A stretch of 40,850 nucleotides of DNA, from positions 1-40,850 of the forward strand of contig JAIXSA010000029.1 in assembly GCA_027484915.1 (NCBI GenBank), written 5' to 3'. The translations under genes and the position numbers were made by a program. The first letter of the stretch is position 1. Each line of letters starts with the position of its first letter. Below are positions 19,767-28,555 of the stretch, one piece after another. The stretch comes from Paracoccaceae bacterium. GTDB lineage: Bacteria; Pseudomonadota; Alphaproteobacteria; Rhodobacterales; Rhodobacteraceae. The notes beneath the pieces are model-generated. The model did no database searches and was not told the DNA's origin. It saw only the letters and a list, made by a program, of their open reading frames with translations.

Positions 19767-21572
19767 ATGATGACTGCCTATCCGTATGAGACGCATGAAT
19801 ATGACGTGGTCGTGGTGGGGGCCGGCGGGGCCGGTCTGCGCGCGACGCTGGGCATGGCCGAGCAGGGGCTGCGCACGGCCTGCGTAACGAAGGTGTTCCC
19901 GACCCGGTCGCACACTGTGGCGGCGCAGGGAGGGATTGCGGCGTCGCTTGGCAACATGGGGCCGGACCACTGGCAGTGGCACATGTACGACACCGTGAAG
20001 GGGTCGGACTGGCTGGGCGACACCGACGCGATGGAATACCTGGCGCGGGAGGCTCCGAAAGCCGTTTACGAGTTGGAGCACTACGGGGTGCCGTTTTCGC
20101 GCACCGAAAAGGGCAAGATCTACCAGCGGCCGTTTGGCGGGCACACGACGGAGTTCGGCAATGGTCCTCCGGTGCAGCGGACCTGTGCGGCGGCGGACCG
20201 GACGGGGCATGCGATCCTGCATACGCTGTACGGGCAGAGCCTGAAGAACAACGCGGAGTTCTACATCGAATACTTCGCGCTGGACCTGATCATCACCGAT
20301 GGGGCCTGCACCGGCGTTGTCGCGTGGAAGTTGGACGATGGCACGATCCATGTCTTCAACGCGAAGATGGTGGTGCTGGCGACGGGCGGCTATGGCCGGG
20401 CCTATTTCAGCGCTACTTCGGCGCATACCTGCACCGGAGACGGCGGCGGGATGGTGGCGCGGGCCGGGCTGCCGCTGCAGGACATGGAGTTCGTGCAGTT
20501 CCACCCGACGGGGATCTATGGCTCGGGCTGCCTGATCACCGAAGGCGCGCGGGGTGAGGGCGGGTATCTGACCAACTCTGCCGGCGAGCGGTTCATGGAG
20601 CGCTATGCGCCGCACTACAAGGACCTGGCGCCGCGGGACTATGTCAGTCGTTGCATGACGATCGAGATCCGGGAAGGCCGGGGGGTGGGCGCGAATGGCG
20701 ACCACATCCACCTGAACCTGTCGCACCTTCCGCGGGAAGCGCTGGAACTGCGCCTGCCGGGGATCACTGAAAGCGCCCGGATTTTCGCGGGCGTGGACCT
20801 GCACAAGGAGCCGATCCCGGTCCTGCCGACGGTCCACTACAACATGGGCGGCATCCCGACGAACTATTGGGGCGAGGTGCTGAACCCGACCAAGGACAGC
20901 CCCGATGCGATCTTCCCGGGCCTGATGGCGGTGGGCGAGGCGGGCTGTGCCAGCGTGCATGGGGCGAACCGGCTGGGGTCGAATTCTCTGATCGACCTGG
21001 TGGTCTTTGGCCGCGCGGCGGCGATCCGGGCAGGGCAGGTGGTGGACCGCGACGCCTCGGTTCCCGCGACGAACAAGGTGGAGGTCGACAAGGCCCTGGG
21101 CCGGTTCGATGATCTGCGCAACGCCAAGGGTGCGGTTCCGACGGCCGCCCTGCGGCTTGAGATGCAGAAGACCATGCAGGCCGACGCGGCGGTGTTCCGG
21201 GCCGAGGAGACCCTGGCGGCGGGCGAACGCAAGATGACGGCTATTGCGGGGAAGATGAACGACCTGCATGTCACGGACCGGAGCCTGGTCTGGAACAGCG
21301 ACCTGATGGAGACGCTGGAGCTGACCAACCTGATGCCGAACGCTCTGGCGACGATCTACGGGGCCCATGCCCGGACCGAAAGCCGGGGGGCCCATGCGCA
21401 TGAGGACCATCCCGACCGCGATGACGTCAACTGGCGCAAACATTCGCTGGCCTGGGTGGAGGGCGACAAGGTCACGCTTGACTACCGCGCGGTGCACACC
21501 GACCCTCTGACGAGCGAAGCCCAGGGCGGGATCGCATTGTCCAAGATCGCGCCGGCAGAAAGGAAGTTCTGA
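19767..21572 (+). CDS. sdhA: Succinate dehydrogenase flavoprotein subunit
   Basis: This 601-residue enzyme oxidises succinate to fumarate on the cytoplasmic face of complex II. The FAD-binding loop is [13 protein letters not shown] (14-26). The FAD is attached covalently at His49 in [25 protein letters not shown] and [19 protein letters not shown] are the substrate and FAD blocks of the family. Length is normal. AAGGA lies before the double ATG; the start could also be three bases later. The stop codon overlaps the ATG of the next, unrelated methyltransferase gene (TGATG), so sdhB is not next but 3.7 kb away. Confidence 0.97.
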   Translation: MMTAYPYETHEYDVVVVGAGGAGLRATLGMAEQGLRTACVTKVFPTRSHTVAAQGGIAASLGNMGPDHWQWHMYDTVKGSDWLGDTDAMEYLAREAPKAVYELEHYGVPFSRTEKGKIYQRPFGGHTTEFGNGPPVQRTCAAADRTGHAILHTLYGQSLKNNAEFYIEYFALDLIITDGACTGVVAWKLDDGTIHVFNAKMVVLATGGYGRAYFSATSAHTCTGDGGGMVARAGLPLQDMEFVQFHPTGIYGSGCLITEGARGEGGYLTNSAGERFMERYAPHYKDLAPRDYVSRCMTIEIREGRGVGANGDHIHLNLSHLPREALELRLPGITESARIFAGVDLHKEPIPVLPTVHYNMGGIPTNYWGEVLNPTKDSPDAIFPGLMAVGEAGCASVHGANRLGSNSLIDLVVFGRAAAIRAGQVVDRDASVPATNKVEVDKALGRFDDLRNAKGAVPTAALRLEMQKTMQADAAVFRAEETLAAGERKMTAIAGKMNDLHVTDRSLVWNSDLMETLELTNLMPNALATIYGAHARTESRGAHAHEDHPDRDDVNWRKHSLAWVEGDKVTLDYRAVHTDPLTSEAQGGIALSKIAPAERKF

Positions 21573-22246
21573 TGCGATTGATCCGGTCTCTTTTTCGCAG
21601 AAAGACGGAAGAGAGAAATTTCCGTTCGGACACGTATTGGCGCAACCGATATGAGACCGGGGGGAATTCGGGTGCGGGCTCGTATGGTCGACTGGCGGAG
21701 TACAAGGCGGACTTGATCAACGATCTTGTTGCGAAGCGCGATGTACAGAGCGTCATTGAGTTTGGAAGCGGTGATGGCAACCAATGTTCGCTATTGACGA
21801 TTAGAAACTATACTGGGGTTGATATTAGCCCGGCGGTGGTTGCGGCGTGCTGTACGCGGTTTGCAGGGCGCCCTGGTTGGCGATTCTTAACCGTCGCAGA
21901 CTATATGGCCGAACCTGCACAGGCTGACATGTCAATGTCGCTGGATGTGATCTATCACCTTGTTGAGGACGAGGTGTTTGATCGCTACATGGAGAACTTA
22001 TTCAGAGCTTCGACCCGTTTCGTGCTGATATACAGTTCAGATACCAATACTCCCAGCCGGGCGACTCATGTTCGCCACAGGCAGTATTCGGACTGGATAG
22101 CCGAGCATGCGCCTGCTTTTAGCCTCGTGCAGTCCTATGAGAACCCTTACCCAATGACTCCAGGAAGTGATCCGCGCACTACCTCTTTTGCTCGATTCAA
22201 ACTTTTTGCCCGCCAGCATGAGGGTCGGGCCGGGGATACCAAATGA
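21572..22246 (+). CDS. SAM-dependent methyltransferase, AT-richer cassette gene
   Basis: The 224-residue protein has a class I methyltransferase core: VIEFGSGDG (63-69 region) is the SAM loop, YTGVDISPAVV the second motif, and MSMSLDVIYHLVEDEVFDRYM the catalytic-side region. The substrate is unknown; the partner gene suggests a sugar or surface glycan. Its ATG overlaps the sdhA stop by one base. The DNA differs from its neighbours: the 60 bases from 21781 contain 28 G+C (47%), while 60 bases from 20161 in sdhA contain 44 (73%). This points to recent transfer. Confidence 0.82.
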   Translation: MRLIRSLFRRKTEERNFRSDTYWRNRYETGGNSGAGSYGRLAEYKADLINDLVAKRDVQSVIEFGSGDGNQCSLLTIRNYTGVDISPAVVAACCTRFAGRPGWRFLTVADYMAEPAQADMSMSLDVIYHLVEDEVFDRYMENLFRASTRFVLIYSSDTNTPSRATHVRHRQYSDWIAEHAPAFSLVQSYENPYPMTPGSDPRTTSFARFKLFARQHEGRAGDTK

Positions 22247-22998
22247 TTGTCGCCAATCTCGCTACTTACCCACCAAGGCGCGATGGAATGCTGGATGTGG
22301 TTCGCGCCCTTGCTTTTCAGTTGGACAGGCTAAACGTTGTCCTGAACGAGTACACTGAAATTCCCCGTGAGCTGGCGCGCTTTCAGAATGTGGTGCCGGT
22401 TATTCCCGAGGAAAATACTGTGGACGTGGGCAAGTTCTACGTCCAGCCTGATCCTGACGATTATGTGCTGTATGTGGACGACGACATCTATCCACGGGAG
22501 GATTTCATCTCGCGTACGGTAGACCGGTTCATGGCACTTGGGCCGGGAAGGTGGCTGGGCGGATATCATGGATCCTTGTATGTAAAGCCAAGCCTAAGTC
22601 AGCCCTTACGCTTAATGGCATACAGTCCGAGGAAGATTGCCAAATTCCGTCAGGTATGGTCGTGCGGTGACGCTTTGCAGAGCGCAATAATTGTTGACCA
22701 GATTGCAACCAATTCAGCCATCATTCGGGGTTCGGACGCCCCTTCTTATGCCTACATGCGCGATAGCAGAAGGTTTGTCGACGTCCGGTTGGCGCGCTGG
22801 TGTTTTGAACAAGGGATCACCCCCGTCTGCATTGAGCGTGAAAAAGGCTGGTTACGCATTGGACGATATGGCCCCGCGTCAATCCATAACACCTTTACCT
22901 CCCGTCATCACCAGCATGTCGCCGACGAAATCTGGACCTACGCCTTCAAGATCAAAGGACGCGGAACTGGGCCGGTCAAAACTGAGGTTATCACATGA
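22243..22998 (+). CDS. GT-A-type glycosyltransferase, AT-richer cassette gene
   Basis: The 251-residue protein opens like a family 2-type sugar transferase (MIVANLATYPPRRDGMLDVV) and has DDYVLYVDDDIYPREDF with the metal-binding Asp79-Asp80-Asp81. The acidic SDAPSYAYMRDSRRFVDVRL and RYGPASIHNTF segments lie where a catalytic base would be expected. No membrane segment. It overlaps the preceding methyltransferase by ATGA, so the two act as a pair. The 60 bases from 22681 have 30 G+C (50%), well below the surroundings. Donor and acceptor unknown. Confidence 0.75.
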   Translation: MIVANLATYPPRRDGMLDVVRALAFQLDRLNVVLNEYTEIPRELARFQNVVPVIPEENTVDVGKFYVQPDPDDYVLYVDDDIYPREDFISRTVDRFMALGPGRWLGGYHGSLYVKPSLSQPLRLMAYSPRKIAKFRQVWSCGDALQSAIIVDQIATNSAIIRGSDAPSYAYMRDSRRFVDVRLARWCFEQGITPVCIEREKGWLRIGRYGPASIHNTFTSRHHQHVADEIWTYAFKIKGRGTGPVKTEVIT

Positions 22999-23345
22999 CA
23001 CGAAAGCGAACCACTGATCGCGGCAGGGCAGTTGTCTTGGCGACCGTGGCACTCGGAGCCCTTGCCGGTTGTGACCCTGCCGAGCTGGTCGACTCCGCGT
23101 TGAAACGGACGGCCCATACCGTGGTGTTCCCGGTGGTCAACATCGACATGCCGGCAGAACCGGCACGGCTGGCGACGAAATGCATCCTGGATGCGGCATC
23201 GCAGGATGAACTGGAGCTTCTGGCCCGGGATGTCGGTGTCGAGGCCGGGACCGCCACCAAAGCGACGATCCGCCAGATCGCGGTGCGGCCGGCGGCGCAG
23301 GCCTGTTATGCGGCCAATGGTGTGCCCCCCGTGGTGGGTGGCTGA
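22995..23345 (+). CDS. Predicted lipoprotein
   Basis: The 116-residue protein starts with a basic N-terminus (MTRKRTTDRGR), a hydrophobic segment and a lipobox ALAGC with the lipidated Cys26, so it is expected at the membrane surface. The mature part (DPAELVDSALKRTAHTVVFP) has two more cysteines (ATKCILDAA, AQACYAANG). No known domain. The start overlaps the glycosyltransferase stop (ATGA). From here the DNA is GC-rich again, unlike the two genes before. It may be an older resident of the sdhA-sdhB gap. Confidence 0.75.
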   Translation: MTRKRTTDRGRAVVLATVALGALAGCDPAELVDSALKRTAHTVVFPVVNIDMPAEPARLATKCILDAASQDELELLARDVGVEAGTATKATIRQIAVRPAAQACYAANGVPPVVGG

Positions 23346-23352
23346 CCGGGCG

Positions 23353-24204
23353 ATGACGACGGGGGCCGCAGTGGTGGGGGCGGGGAAGGGGCGCGTCAGG
23401 GCGGACCTGCGGATCGCGATGGTCTTCTTCGGCATCACCCGGGCGCTGCGGCTGACGCTGCCCTCGATCACCGAGAACCTGATCGCCCCGGCACGCAAGC
23501 TTGCCAAGGAGGTCCGGCTGTACGGCCATTTCTTCCGCCAGTCCGAGATCCGCAACCAGCGGTCGGGCGAGGAGGGGCGGATGGACCCCGAGGAATACCG
23601 GCTGCTGAACCTGGACGAGGTCGAACTGGAAGAGCCGGGTGCCTGCCTGGACCTGTACCCGATGGCCGAGATGCAGGCGCGGGGCGATATCTGGCGGGAC
23701 GATTTCGCCTCGTTTCGCAACCTGGTGCACCAGCTGTATTCGCTGAAGCAGGCGACGCTGATGGCGGAAGAGTTCCGACCGGATATCGTGATCTTTGCCC
23801 GGCCGGACCTTCTGTACCACGACAGCGCGGCCGAGCATCTGGACATGCTGGCCCGGGCGCACCGGTCCTTTGTGCTTGTGCCGGACTGGTCGCAATGGTT
23901 TGGCCACAATGACCGCTTCGCGCTGGTCAAGGGGGCCGAGGGCGTCGCTGCTTATGGCAGGCGGGCGGACCGGATGGGGGAATATTGCGCGCGGGGCAAG
24001 CGGATGCACTCCGAGCGGCTCCTGAAATACGCGCTCGGCGGCCAGCGGGTTCGGACGATGCACATGCGCGCCTCGCGCGTCAGGGCGAACGGGCTGCAGG
24101 TGCTGGAGGATTTCACGCCGGGCCGTGGCCCGATGGGCAAACGCGAACTGGTGCCGCTGGGCACGATCCGGCCGGAGGCGCCAGCGATGGCGGCCTCGGC
24201 TTGA
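23353..24204 (+). CDS. Protein of unknown function in the sdhA-sdhB cassette
   Basis: The 283-residue protein has no signal peptide or clear membrane segment. IAMVFFGITRALRLTLPSI near residues 21-39 resembles the first strand and loop of a Rossmann or GT-like fold. FRPDIVIFARPDLLYHD in the middle and SFVLVPDWSQWFGHNDRFAL further on look like the acidic strand regions of a sugar-transferase-like protein, but no firm DxD is present. I could not assign a family. The ATG at 23353 lies 7 bp after the lipoprotein stop and lacks a strong ribosome binding site; a start at 23419 is also possible. Confidence 0.6.
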   Translation: MTTGAAVVGAGKGRVRADLRIAMVFFGITRALRLTLPSITENLIAPARKLAKEVRLYGHFFRQSEIRNQRSGEEGRMDPEEYRLLNLDEVELEEPGACLDLYPMAEMQARGDIWRDDFASFRNLVHQLYSLKQATLMAEEFRPDIVIFARPDLLYHDSAAEHLDMLARAHRSFVLVPDWSQWFGHNDRFALVKGAEGVAAYGRRADRMGEYCARGKRMHSERLLKYALGGQRVRTMHMRASRVRANGLQVLEDFTPGRGPMGKRELVPLGTIRPEAPAMAASA

Positions 24205-24218
24205 GGGAGGCGGGCAGG

Positions 24219-24515
24219 ATGAAACGCTTTGGTCTTGTGATGATGGTGCCCCTGCTGCTGGCCGGTTGCGGGCCGATGACGCTGGCCGAGGCCGAGCGCC
24301 AGTGCTTCGAGCGGGCGCGGCTGGCCAAGCAGCCACGGGGCGAGGTCTCGGTCGGGGCTAGCTCGGACGGGCGGACCGCTGCGGGGCTGGAGGTGAATGT
24401 CAGCTCGGACTTCCTGCTGGGGCGCGATCCGTCGGCGGTTTATGAGATGTGCGTGATGCAGAAGGCCGGTGAGCCTCCGAGCCGTCCATTGTACATGCGA
24501 CCGGATTGGCGCTGA
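24219..24515 (+). CDS. Small predicted lipoprotein
   Basis: The 98-residue product has a short signal (MKRFGLVMMVPLLLAGC) with the lipobox LLAGC and lipidated Cys17. The mature part is about 81 residues with two further cysteines (ERQCFERAR, YEMCVMQ). GGGAGGCGGGCAGG precedes the ATG. No domain was recognised. The stop codon overlaps the next start (TGATG). It is probably exported to the inner or outer membrane and translated together with its neighbours. Confidence 0.78.
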   Translation: MKRFGLVMMVPLLLAGCGPMTLAEAERQCFERARLAKQPRGEVSVGASSDGRTAAGLEVNVSSDFLLGRDPSAVYEMCVMQKAGEPPSRPLYMRPDWR

Positions 24516-25315
24516 TGGCGAAGGACGGCATCCCTTCGCCGGACCCAAGGCAAGTCCGCTTCGCCCGAGCGGCGCTGGAGCGCATCCGTCGGCGGCGCGT
24601 GCGGGAATACGAGGCGATGCTGGCGACGGGGTTCACCCGGACCTGCCCGGTCTGCGGCTATGAGGGCGAGTTCGCCCCGGTGGGCGAGCCGCCTCGGCTG
24701 GACGGGCTTTGCCCGCTGTGCCGGTCGCGCGAACGGCATCGGCTGTTCAAGCTGTGGATCGACCGGCGCGGGGCGATCGGGGCGGACATGGCGGTCCTGC
24801 ACTTCGCCCCCGAGCCGATGTTCGAGCCGATCCTGCGGGGGCGGGCAGGGTCCTATGTCACCGCCGACTTCATGCGGACGAAGGTCGACCTCAAGCTGAA
24901 CATCGAGGCACTAGAGCTGGACGATGCGAGCTTTGATCTGATCGTCGCGCATCAGATCCTGGAGCATGTGGACCATCACAAGGCGCTGTCAGAGTGTTTC
25001 CGGGTGCTGCGGCCCGGCGGTCGGATGGTGGTGACGGCTCCGGTCATCGAAAGCTGGGCCGTCACCTACGAGAACCCGGCGCTGACCACGGCGCGGGAGC
25101 GGATGCTGCATTACGGCCAGAAGGATCACCTGCGCTATTTCGGCCGGGACCTGAAGGAGCACATGCGGGCGGCCGGTTTCGCGCTATATGAATTCGTGGC
25201 GGTCGAGCCCGATGTCTCGACCCATTCCCTCACCCGGGGCGAGACGCTGTTCGAGCTGACGAAGCCCGCGGCGGCCCCGATGAAACCAGTCAAGACGAAG
25301 ACCCGGAAAGGTTGA
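24515..25315 (+). CDS. Zn-ribbon SAM-dependent methyltransferase
   Basis: The 266-residue protein has an N-terminal helix, a four-cysteine zinc ribbon (CPVCG at 44-48, [11 protein letters not shown] at 66-76) and a class I methyltransferase domain ([47 protein letters not shown]). The ribbon plus methyltransferase arrangement is known from proteins in surface-polysaccharide loci. Substrate unknown. The ATG at 24515 overlaps the lipoprotein stop by one base; a TTG nine bases earlier is possible. sdhB starts only 4 bp after its stop. Base composition is host-like. Confidence 0.82.
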   Translation: MAKDGIPSPDPRQVRFARAALERIRRRRVREYEAMLATGFTRTCPVCGYEGEFAPVGEPPRLDGLCPLCRSRERHRLFKLWIDRRGAIGADMAVLHFAPEPMFEPILRGRAGSYVTADFMRTKVDLKLNIEALELDDASFDLIVAHQILEHVDHHKALSECFRVLRPGGRMVVTAPVIESWAVTYENPALTTARERMLHYGQKDHLRYFGRDLKEHMRAAGFALYEFVAVEPDVSTHSLTRGETLFELTKPAAAPMKPVKTKTRKG

Positions 25316-25319
25316 CCTC

Positions 25320-26096
25320 ATGGTCCAGTTCTCGCTTCCCAAGAATTCCAAGATCCGCACCGGCAAGACCTGGCCGAAGCCGGAGGGCAAGAACGTCCGC
25401 AAATTCCAGGTCTACCGCTGGAACCCCGATGACGGGGAAAACCCGCGCGTGGATACCTACTTCCTGGACATGGACCAGTGTGGCCCGATGGTTCTGGACG
25501 CGCTGATCAAGATCAAGACCGACATCGACCCGACGCTGACGTTCCGCCGGTCCTGCCGGGAAGGCATCTGCGGGTCTTGTGCCATGAACATCGACGGGAT
25601 CAACACCTTGGCCTGCATCTACGGGCTGGACGAGATCAAGGGCGACGTGCGGATCTATCCCCTGCCGCACATGGCGGTGATCAAGGACCTGATCCCGGAC
25701 CTGACCCATTTCTATGCTCAGCATGCCAGCATCATGCCCTGGCTGGAGACGAAGACGAACCGCCCGGCGAAAGAATGGCGCCAGTCGATCGAGGACCGCA
25801 AGAAGCTGGACGGCCTGTATGAATGCGTGATGTGCGCGTCTTGCAGCACGTCCTGCCCGAGCTACTGGTGGAACTCGGATCGGTATCTGGGGCCAGCGGC
25901 TCTGCTGCATGCCTATCGGTGGATCATCGACTCGCGCGACGAAGCGACCGGGGAGCGGCTGGACCAGCTGGAGGACCCGTTCAAGCTGTACCGCTGCCAC
26001 ACGATCATGAACTGCGCAAAGACCTGCCCGAAGGGGTTGAACCCGGCGAAGGCGATTGCCGAGATCAAGAAGATGATGGTCGAGCGGGTTGTCTGA
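25320..26096 (+). CDS. sdhB: Succinate dehydrogenase iron-sulfur subunit
   Basis: The 258-residue subunit passes electrons from FAD in SdhA to the quinone. The 2Fe-2S cluster is bound by Cys79, Cys84, Cys87 ([13 protein letters not shown]) and Cys99. The 4Fe-4S cluster is bound by Cys169, Cys172, Cys175 ([12 protein letters not shown]), and the 3Fe-4S cluster uses Cys179, Cys226 and Cys232, with Cys236 completing the set. Full length. It is separated from sdhA by six genes that all run the same way with overlaps or very short gaps, so its expression probably depends on read-through from the sdhC promoter. Confidence 0.97.
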   Translation: MVQFSLPKNSKIRTGKTWPKPEGKNVRKFQVYRWNPDDGENPRVDTYFLDMDQCGPMVLDALIKIKTDIDPTLTFRRSCREGICGSCAMNIDGINTLACIYGLDEIKGDVRIYPLPHMAVIKDLIPDLTHFYAQHASIMPWLETKTNRPAKEWRQSIEDRKKLDGLYECVMCASCSTSCPSYWWNSDRYLGPAALLHAYRWIIDSRDEATGERLDQLEDPFKLYRCHTIMNCAKTCPKGLNPAKAIAEIKKMMVERVV

Positions 26097-26379
26097 TCCG
26101 CTGCAGCTGCCGGACTTCGGCTCGGGCGAAGAGTTTGCCCAGGTGATGGCGGGGCTGGCGGCGAAGCTGCATGCGAAGAACCGGATCTGGATGGACGAGT
26201 CGGGCTATGCCTGGCACGTGGCGCAGCTTTTGGCGGCGCTGGGTGAAGAGTTCCGGGCGGCGCAGATCGACCCAGAGGTGGTGGCGGATTTCGGGGATGC
26301 CCATCACGTCGCGCGGCTGGACGATGCGGCGCAGGTCGATGCGCTGCTGGCGCGGCTGCGCGACCGGCTGGTGCGCTGA
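26089..26379 (+). CDS. Small protein of unknown function after sdhB
   Basis: The 96-residue soluble protein starts with TTG ([19 protein letters not shown]) and overlaps the end of sdhB by 8 bp. It is helical and acidic, with no motif recognised. Third codon positions are strongly G or C as in real genes of this genome, which supports coding. I recall a hypothetical gene in this place behind sdhB in related bacteria, but could not check it. An assembly or regulatory role for complex II is only a possibility. Confidence 0.65.
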   Translation: MSDPLQLPDFGSGEEFAQVMAGLAAKLHAKNRIWMDESGYAWHVAQLLAALGEEFRAAQIDPEVVADFGDAHHVARLDDAAQVDALLARLRDRLVR

Positions 26380-26573
26380 TGCCGCTGCTGCTGTTGTTCC
26401 TGGCGGTGTCGGTGTTCCTGTATCTGTGGTTGACGCGGCGCAATTCGACGCTGACGCGCAATTGCCGCTGGCGACTGGACCGCAGCGTCGCGCCGGACCA
26501 CTGGCATTGCGTGGCCTGCGGAGCAACAACCCGGGGGGCAGAGCCGAAGGATTGTCTGCGGGCCGAGCGGTAG
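26379..26573 (+). CDS. Small single-pass membrane protein with cysteine pair
   Basis: The 64-residue protein has one N-terminal membrane segment (PLLLLFLAVSVFLYLWL) followed by a short soluble part with TRNCRW and HWHCVACGAT, a possible metal-binding CxxC set. The ATG overlaps the stop of the preceding gene (TGATG). No domain known. It is the last gene of the sdh unit before a pair of palindromes. Confidence 0.68.
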   Translation: MPLLLLFLAVSVFLYLWLTRRNSTLTRNCRWRLDRSVAPDHWHCVACGATTRGAEPKDCLRAER

Positions 26574-26583
26574 GGTCGGGGGC

Positions 26584-26625
26584 GGAATTCTGCGAATTCC
26601 AGTCCGATTTCTTGGAAGAAATCGG
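26584..26625. terminator. Two palindromes ending the sdh unit
   Basis: GGAATTC-TGC-GAATTCC (26584-26600) is followed by a 22-nt inverted repeat with 10-bp arms (CCGATTTCTT/AAGAAATCGG, 26604-26625). The second shares GATTTCTT..AAGAAATC with the palindrome at 8424-8447. Both sites lie behind the last gene of a unit, so they likely act as terminators or mRNA ends. Confidence 0.6.
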
Positions 26626-26664
26626 CGCTTGCGGGAGGCCAGGTTTCCGGTGAAGCCTAGGGAC

Positions 26665-27531
26665 ATGAAGCTGGATAATCCCGAACACCCCGCCCCCGCC
26701 GATGCCGCCGCCCGCAAGGCGATCCGCCCGGTAATCTGCTACCCGGTCGAAGGTCTTGCCCCGCCCGACCTGGCCGCCTACCGCGCAGCGCGGGAGGGGT
26801 GGAGCCTGGTGTCTGAGGTGCTGGTGCCGCCGCGGGAGGCGAGGACGTTCGAGGTCCCGGCGGGATGGTTCTTCCGCATCGTCAGCGTCGAGGGGCCTCA
26901 GGTCGGGGACCTGAACCTGTTCTCTACACACGACCTGACGGAACGGTTCTTTTCGGGCAAGACGCGTGCCCTGCATGGAACGCACCTGTCGACGGGGGAC
27001 CGGATGTGGTCCTGCCTGCCCCATCTGCGCCCGATGGCCACGATCACGGACGACACTTTGGACTGGTATGGGTTCGACGCCTTTGGCGGAAGTGTCCATG
27101 ACGTGATCGGCACGCGCTGCGATCCCTATACCCATGCGCTGTTGTCGGGGGGCGAGCAGTATCACCATTGCTGCCATTCGAACCTGACGCGAGCGGTGGC
27201 CGCGCGGACCGGCCTGCCGCTTCATGCCGCCGAGTTCCATGTCCATGACGTGCTGAACGTCTTCATGTGCACGGGATTTACGCGCGACACAGGGCAGTAT
27301 TTCATGAAGGCCAGCCCGGTGCGGCCGGGGGATTACCTGGAGTTCATGGCGGAGATCGACCTGCTTGGGGTGCTGTCGGCCTGTCCGGGCGGGGACTGTT
27401 CGGCAGAGCATTCCTCGGACGTGGCGGCCTGCCATCCGCTGCTGGTGCAGGTGTTCAAGCCCTTGACCCCGCCCGTCGGGTGGGCACCGTCAGGACCGAA
27501 CGCATATGAGCGGAGCCACGGTCAGGAGTAG
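26665..27531 (+). CDS. DUF1989 (urea carboxylase-associated) family protein
   Basis: The 288-residue protein resembles the DUF1989 family found near urea amidolyase genes and elsewhere. Blocks such as GDLNLFSTHDLTERFFSGKT, HTHLSTGDRMWS-like GTHLSTGDRMWSCLPH, and YHHCCHSNLTRAV are typical; the cluster of His and Cys (HHCCHSN, PGGDCSAEHSSD) suggests a bound metal. Enzymatic activity is not known to me. No urea amidolyase gene is nearby. I used the ATG at 26665; a GTG at 26650 with GGGAGG upstream would add five residues. Its 3' end overlaps the convergent aldo/keto reductase gene by 10 bp. Confidence 0.78.
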   Translation: MKLDNPEHPAPADAAARKAIRPVICYPVEGLAPPDLAAYRAAREGWSLVSEVLVPPREARTFEVPAGWFFRIVSVEGPQVGDLNLFSTHDLTERFFSGKTRALHGTHLSTGDRMWSCLPHLRPMATITDDTLDWYGFDAFGGSVHDVIGTRCDPYTHALLSGGEQYHHCCHSNLTRAVAARTGLPLHAAEFHVHDVLNVFMCTGFTRDTGQYFMKASPVRPGDYLEFMAEIDLLGVLSACPGGDCSAEHSSDVAACHPLLVQVFKPLTPPVGWAPSGPNAYERSHGQE

Positions 27532-28505
27532 CGTTCCACCGTCTGCGCCTGCAGGTCGTCGTAGCGGTCGCCCCAGGCCCAGCCGACGGGGAGGAGGCGG
27601 TCGATCTCCTCGCGGTCGTGGTCGGTGAGGTCGATTTCCGGGGCTATCGCCCAGGCCTGGAGATGCTGGGCCGTGCGGGTGCCAGGGATCGGCAGGATGT
27701 GGCTGCCCCGGTCGAGGAGCCAGGCAAGGGCGAGGGCGGCGGGGGTAAACCCGCGCTCGCGGGCGAAGGCGTGGAAGGCTTCCAGCCGGGCACGGTTGTG
27801 CGGCCAGTTTTCCGGATGGAAGCGCGGGATCCGGGTGCGGAATTCGTTCGGCTGGAAGTTCGCCGGGTCTGCCATCGGGGTGCCGAAAGCGCCACGGGCG
27901 AGGGGGGAGAAGGGGACGAAGGCAACGCCAAGTGCGGCGCAGCGCTGGATGAGGCCAAGCTCTGGCGTGCGGGTCCAGAGGGAGTATTCGTTCTGGACGG
28001 CCATCACGGGATGAACGGAGTGGCAGCGTTCCAGCGTGTAAGGGCCGATCTCGGACAGGCCGTAGCCAAGGATTTTGCCTTCCTCGACAAGGCGTTGCAT
28101 GGTGCCGGCGAGGTCCTCGGCCGGGATCTGGGGATCGTGGCGGTGGGCGTAGAAGAGGGTAACGTGGTCCACGCCAAGGCGTTTGAGGGAGCCTTCCAGT
28201 TCGGACCGCATGTGTTCGGGGCGGTTGTCTATGCGGCGGTTCGGGTCGTTGGAGAAGGCGGCTTTGGTGGCGATGTGTGGGCGTTTGTCCGTCTTTTTCA
28301 GCCATGTGCCGATGAAGGTCTCGCTGACGCCCTCGCCATAGCGGTTCGCGGTGTCGAGGAAGGTGATCCCGGTGTCCCAGGCGGCGTCGAGGGTGCGCAA
28401 GGAGTCGGCTTCCGTGGTCGGGCCGAACATGCCGCCGAAGGAGAGGCAGCCGAGACCGAGGGCGGAGACCTGGGGGCCGTGACTGCCAAGTTGTCTTTGC
28501 CGCAT
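27522..28505 (-). CDS. Aldo/keto reductase
   Basis: This 327-residue NADPH-dependent oxidoreductase has the catalytic tetrad of the family: Asp and Tyr in FLDTANRYGEG, Lys in HIATKAAF and His in FYAHRHDPQ. The cofactor end shows LPIPGTRTAQHL. The start MRQRQLGSHGPQVSALGLG is normal for the family; codons upstream in frame lie between genes and look noncoding. Substrate unknown. It follows the SHMT-like gene by 50 bp on the same strand and is convergent with the DUF1989 gene. Confidence 0.92.
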   Translation of the reverse strand: MRQRQLGSHGPQVSALGLGCLSFGGMFGPTTEADSLRTLDAAWDTGITFLDTANRYGEGVSETFIGTWLKKTDKRPHIATKAAFSNDPNRRIDNRPEHMRSELEGSLKRLGVDHVTLFYAHRHDPQIPAEDLAGTMQRLVEEGKILGYGLSEIGPYTLERCHSVHPVMAVQNEYSLWTRTPELGLIQRCAALGVAFVPFSPLARGAFGTPMADPANFQPNEFRTRIPRFHPENWPHNRARLEAFHAFARERGFTPAALALAWLLDRGSHILPIPGTRTAQHLQAWAIAPEIDLTDHDREEIDRLLPVGWAWGDRYDDLQAQTVERYS

Positions 28506-28555
28506 CGCCGTCTCCTGCCGTTGCGGTTGCAGAAGACGGGACGGGACGCGCGTGG

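Noticed and set aside
19686-21497. 603-codon open frame opposite sdhA
   Set aside because: Same antisense effect; Arg/His/Pro-rich translation without family character.
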